A DNA stretch of 23,280 bases from positions 1-23,280 of the forward strand of contig RGAX01000013.1 of assembly GCA_009919985.1 (NCBI GenBank), written 5' to 3'. A program made the position numbers and the translations under genes. Positions within the stretch are counted from its first letter, which is position 1, and every line of letters begins with the position of its first letter. The notes under the pieces were generated by a model that ran no database searches, had not been told where the DNA came from, and saw only the letters and a program-made list of their open reading frames with translations. Below are positions 23,013 to 23,280 of this stretch, piece after piece. Source of the stretch: Opitutaceae bacterium (GTDB lineage Bacteria; Verrucomicrobiota; Verrucomicrobiia; Opitutales; Opitutaceae).

Positions 23013-23280
23013 AACCCGCGCCTGGGAACAACTCCAGCGCCACGCCTCCGCCCAACTTCGCCCCGGCTTCGCCGACCGCGTCGTCCGCGCTGCTCGCGCT
23101 GGAGCCGAAGCCGTACCGTCCTTACTCAGTATTTTCGCAGTGAGCGCCGCCACAGCTGCACTCTGCCTGCTCGCGGTCACGCTCTTTAACACCACCTCCC
23201 GCGATACCGACGAAAGCGATTTCAATCTCGCTGGCTGGCAACAGATCGCCGCGGACTCTGAAGAATTTGCCGTTAATTTA
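23002..23280 (+). CDS. Single-span membrane protein after sigma factor, cut by window edge
   Basis: The ATG at 23002 lies 11 bases inside the end of the sigma-factor gene, and 93 codons are open to the window end. The protein starts MKTETRAWEQLQRHASAQL, has a basic and helical N-terminal part of about 38 residues, then one membrane segment (LLSIFAVSAATAALCLLAVTLF, about 41-62), then an acidic exported-side stretch (NTTSRDTDESDF). The overlap and topology fit an anti-sigma factor or another regulator of the sigma factor, but there is no zinc-binding HxxxCxxC motif in the visible part. Function is inferred from position only. Confidence 0.75.
   Translation, partial: MKTETRAWEQLQRHASAQLRPGFADRVVRAARAGAEAVPSLLSIFAVSAATAALCLLAVTLFNTTSRDTDESDFNLAGWQQIAADSEEFAVNL

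Overview
The window is chromosomal DNA from a GC-rich Gram-negative bacterium. It is most likely a verrucomicrobial, Opitutaceae-like organism, inferred from remembered family resemblance and not from a search. Pointers are lipid A and lipoprotein-sorting genes (so an outer membrane), a Tat-exported Gfo/Idh/MocA oxidoreductase of the kind common in Planctomycetes and Verrucomicrobia, a HemX/CcsA-like gene in front of hemA, RNase HIII together with RNase HII, and few recognisable Shine-Dalgarno sequences. It is mostly a housekeeping region. I see no prophage, insertion sequence, CRISPR array, rRNA or tRNA.

Layout. 1-1436 (minus): lipB then lipA (cut by the window edge), for lipoate attachment. 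1522-2361 (plus): trimeric-type purine nucleoside phosphorylase. 2375-3703 (minus): Tat-exported Gfo/Idh/MocA oxidoreductase. 3836-9413 (plus): a tight, partly overlapping run of lysS, a LolC/E permease, lolD, a second cytoplasmic Gfo/Idh/MocA enzyme and lpxB, dedicated largely to envelope building. 9420-11353 (minus): a HemX/CcsA-like membrane protein overlapping hemA by ATGA. 11354-11800: a short, visibly AT-richer island holding a VapB-like antitoxin, a perfect palindrome at its start codon and no intact toxin. 11801-17877 (minus): dnaE, rsmB, a class I methyltransferase and a secreted thioredoxin-like protein. 18046-18243 (plus): rpsU with its own terminator. 18320-19375 (minus): mutY. 19407-21218 (plus): RNase HIII and RNase HII genes side by side. 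21284-22289 (plus): a broken PAS histidine kinase. 22464 to the end (plus): an ECF-type sigma factor overlapping a single-span membrane protein cut by the window edge.

The most noteworthy observations are lesions and odd family members. rsmB has an in-frame TAA where a tyrosine is expected, just before its catalytic-cysteine motif, with the remaining 61 codons intact. The histidine kinase has lost about 50-60 residues after its H-box and changed frame. The VapB-like antitoxin keeps its operator and the ATGA junction but has no toxin. HemA lacks most of its dimerisation domain, and the CcsA-like protein lacks the tryptophan-rich haem motif. The Gfo/Idh/MocA gene joined to lpxB could modify a lipid A sugar nucleotide. 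I did not find a convincing new multi-gene system.
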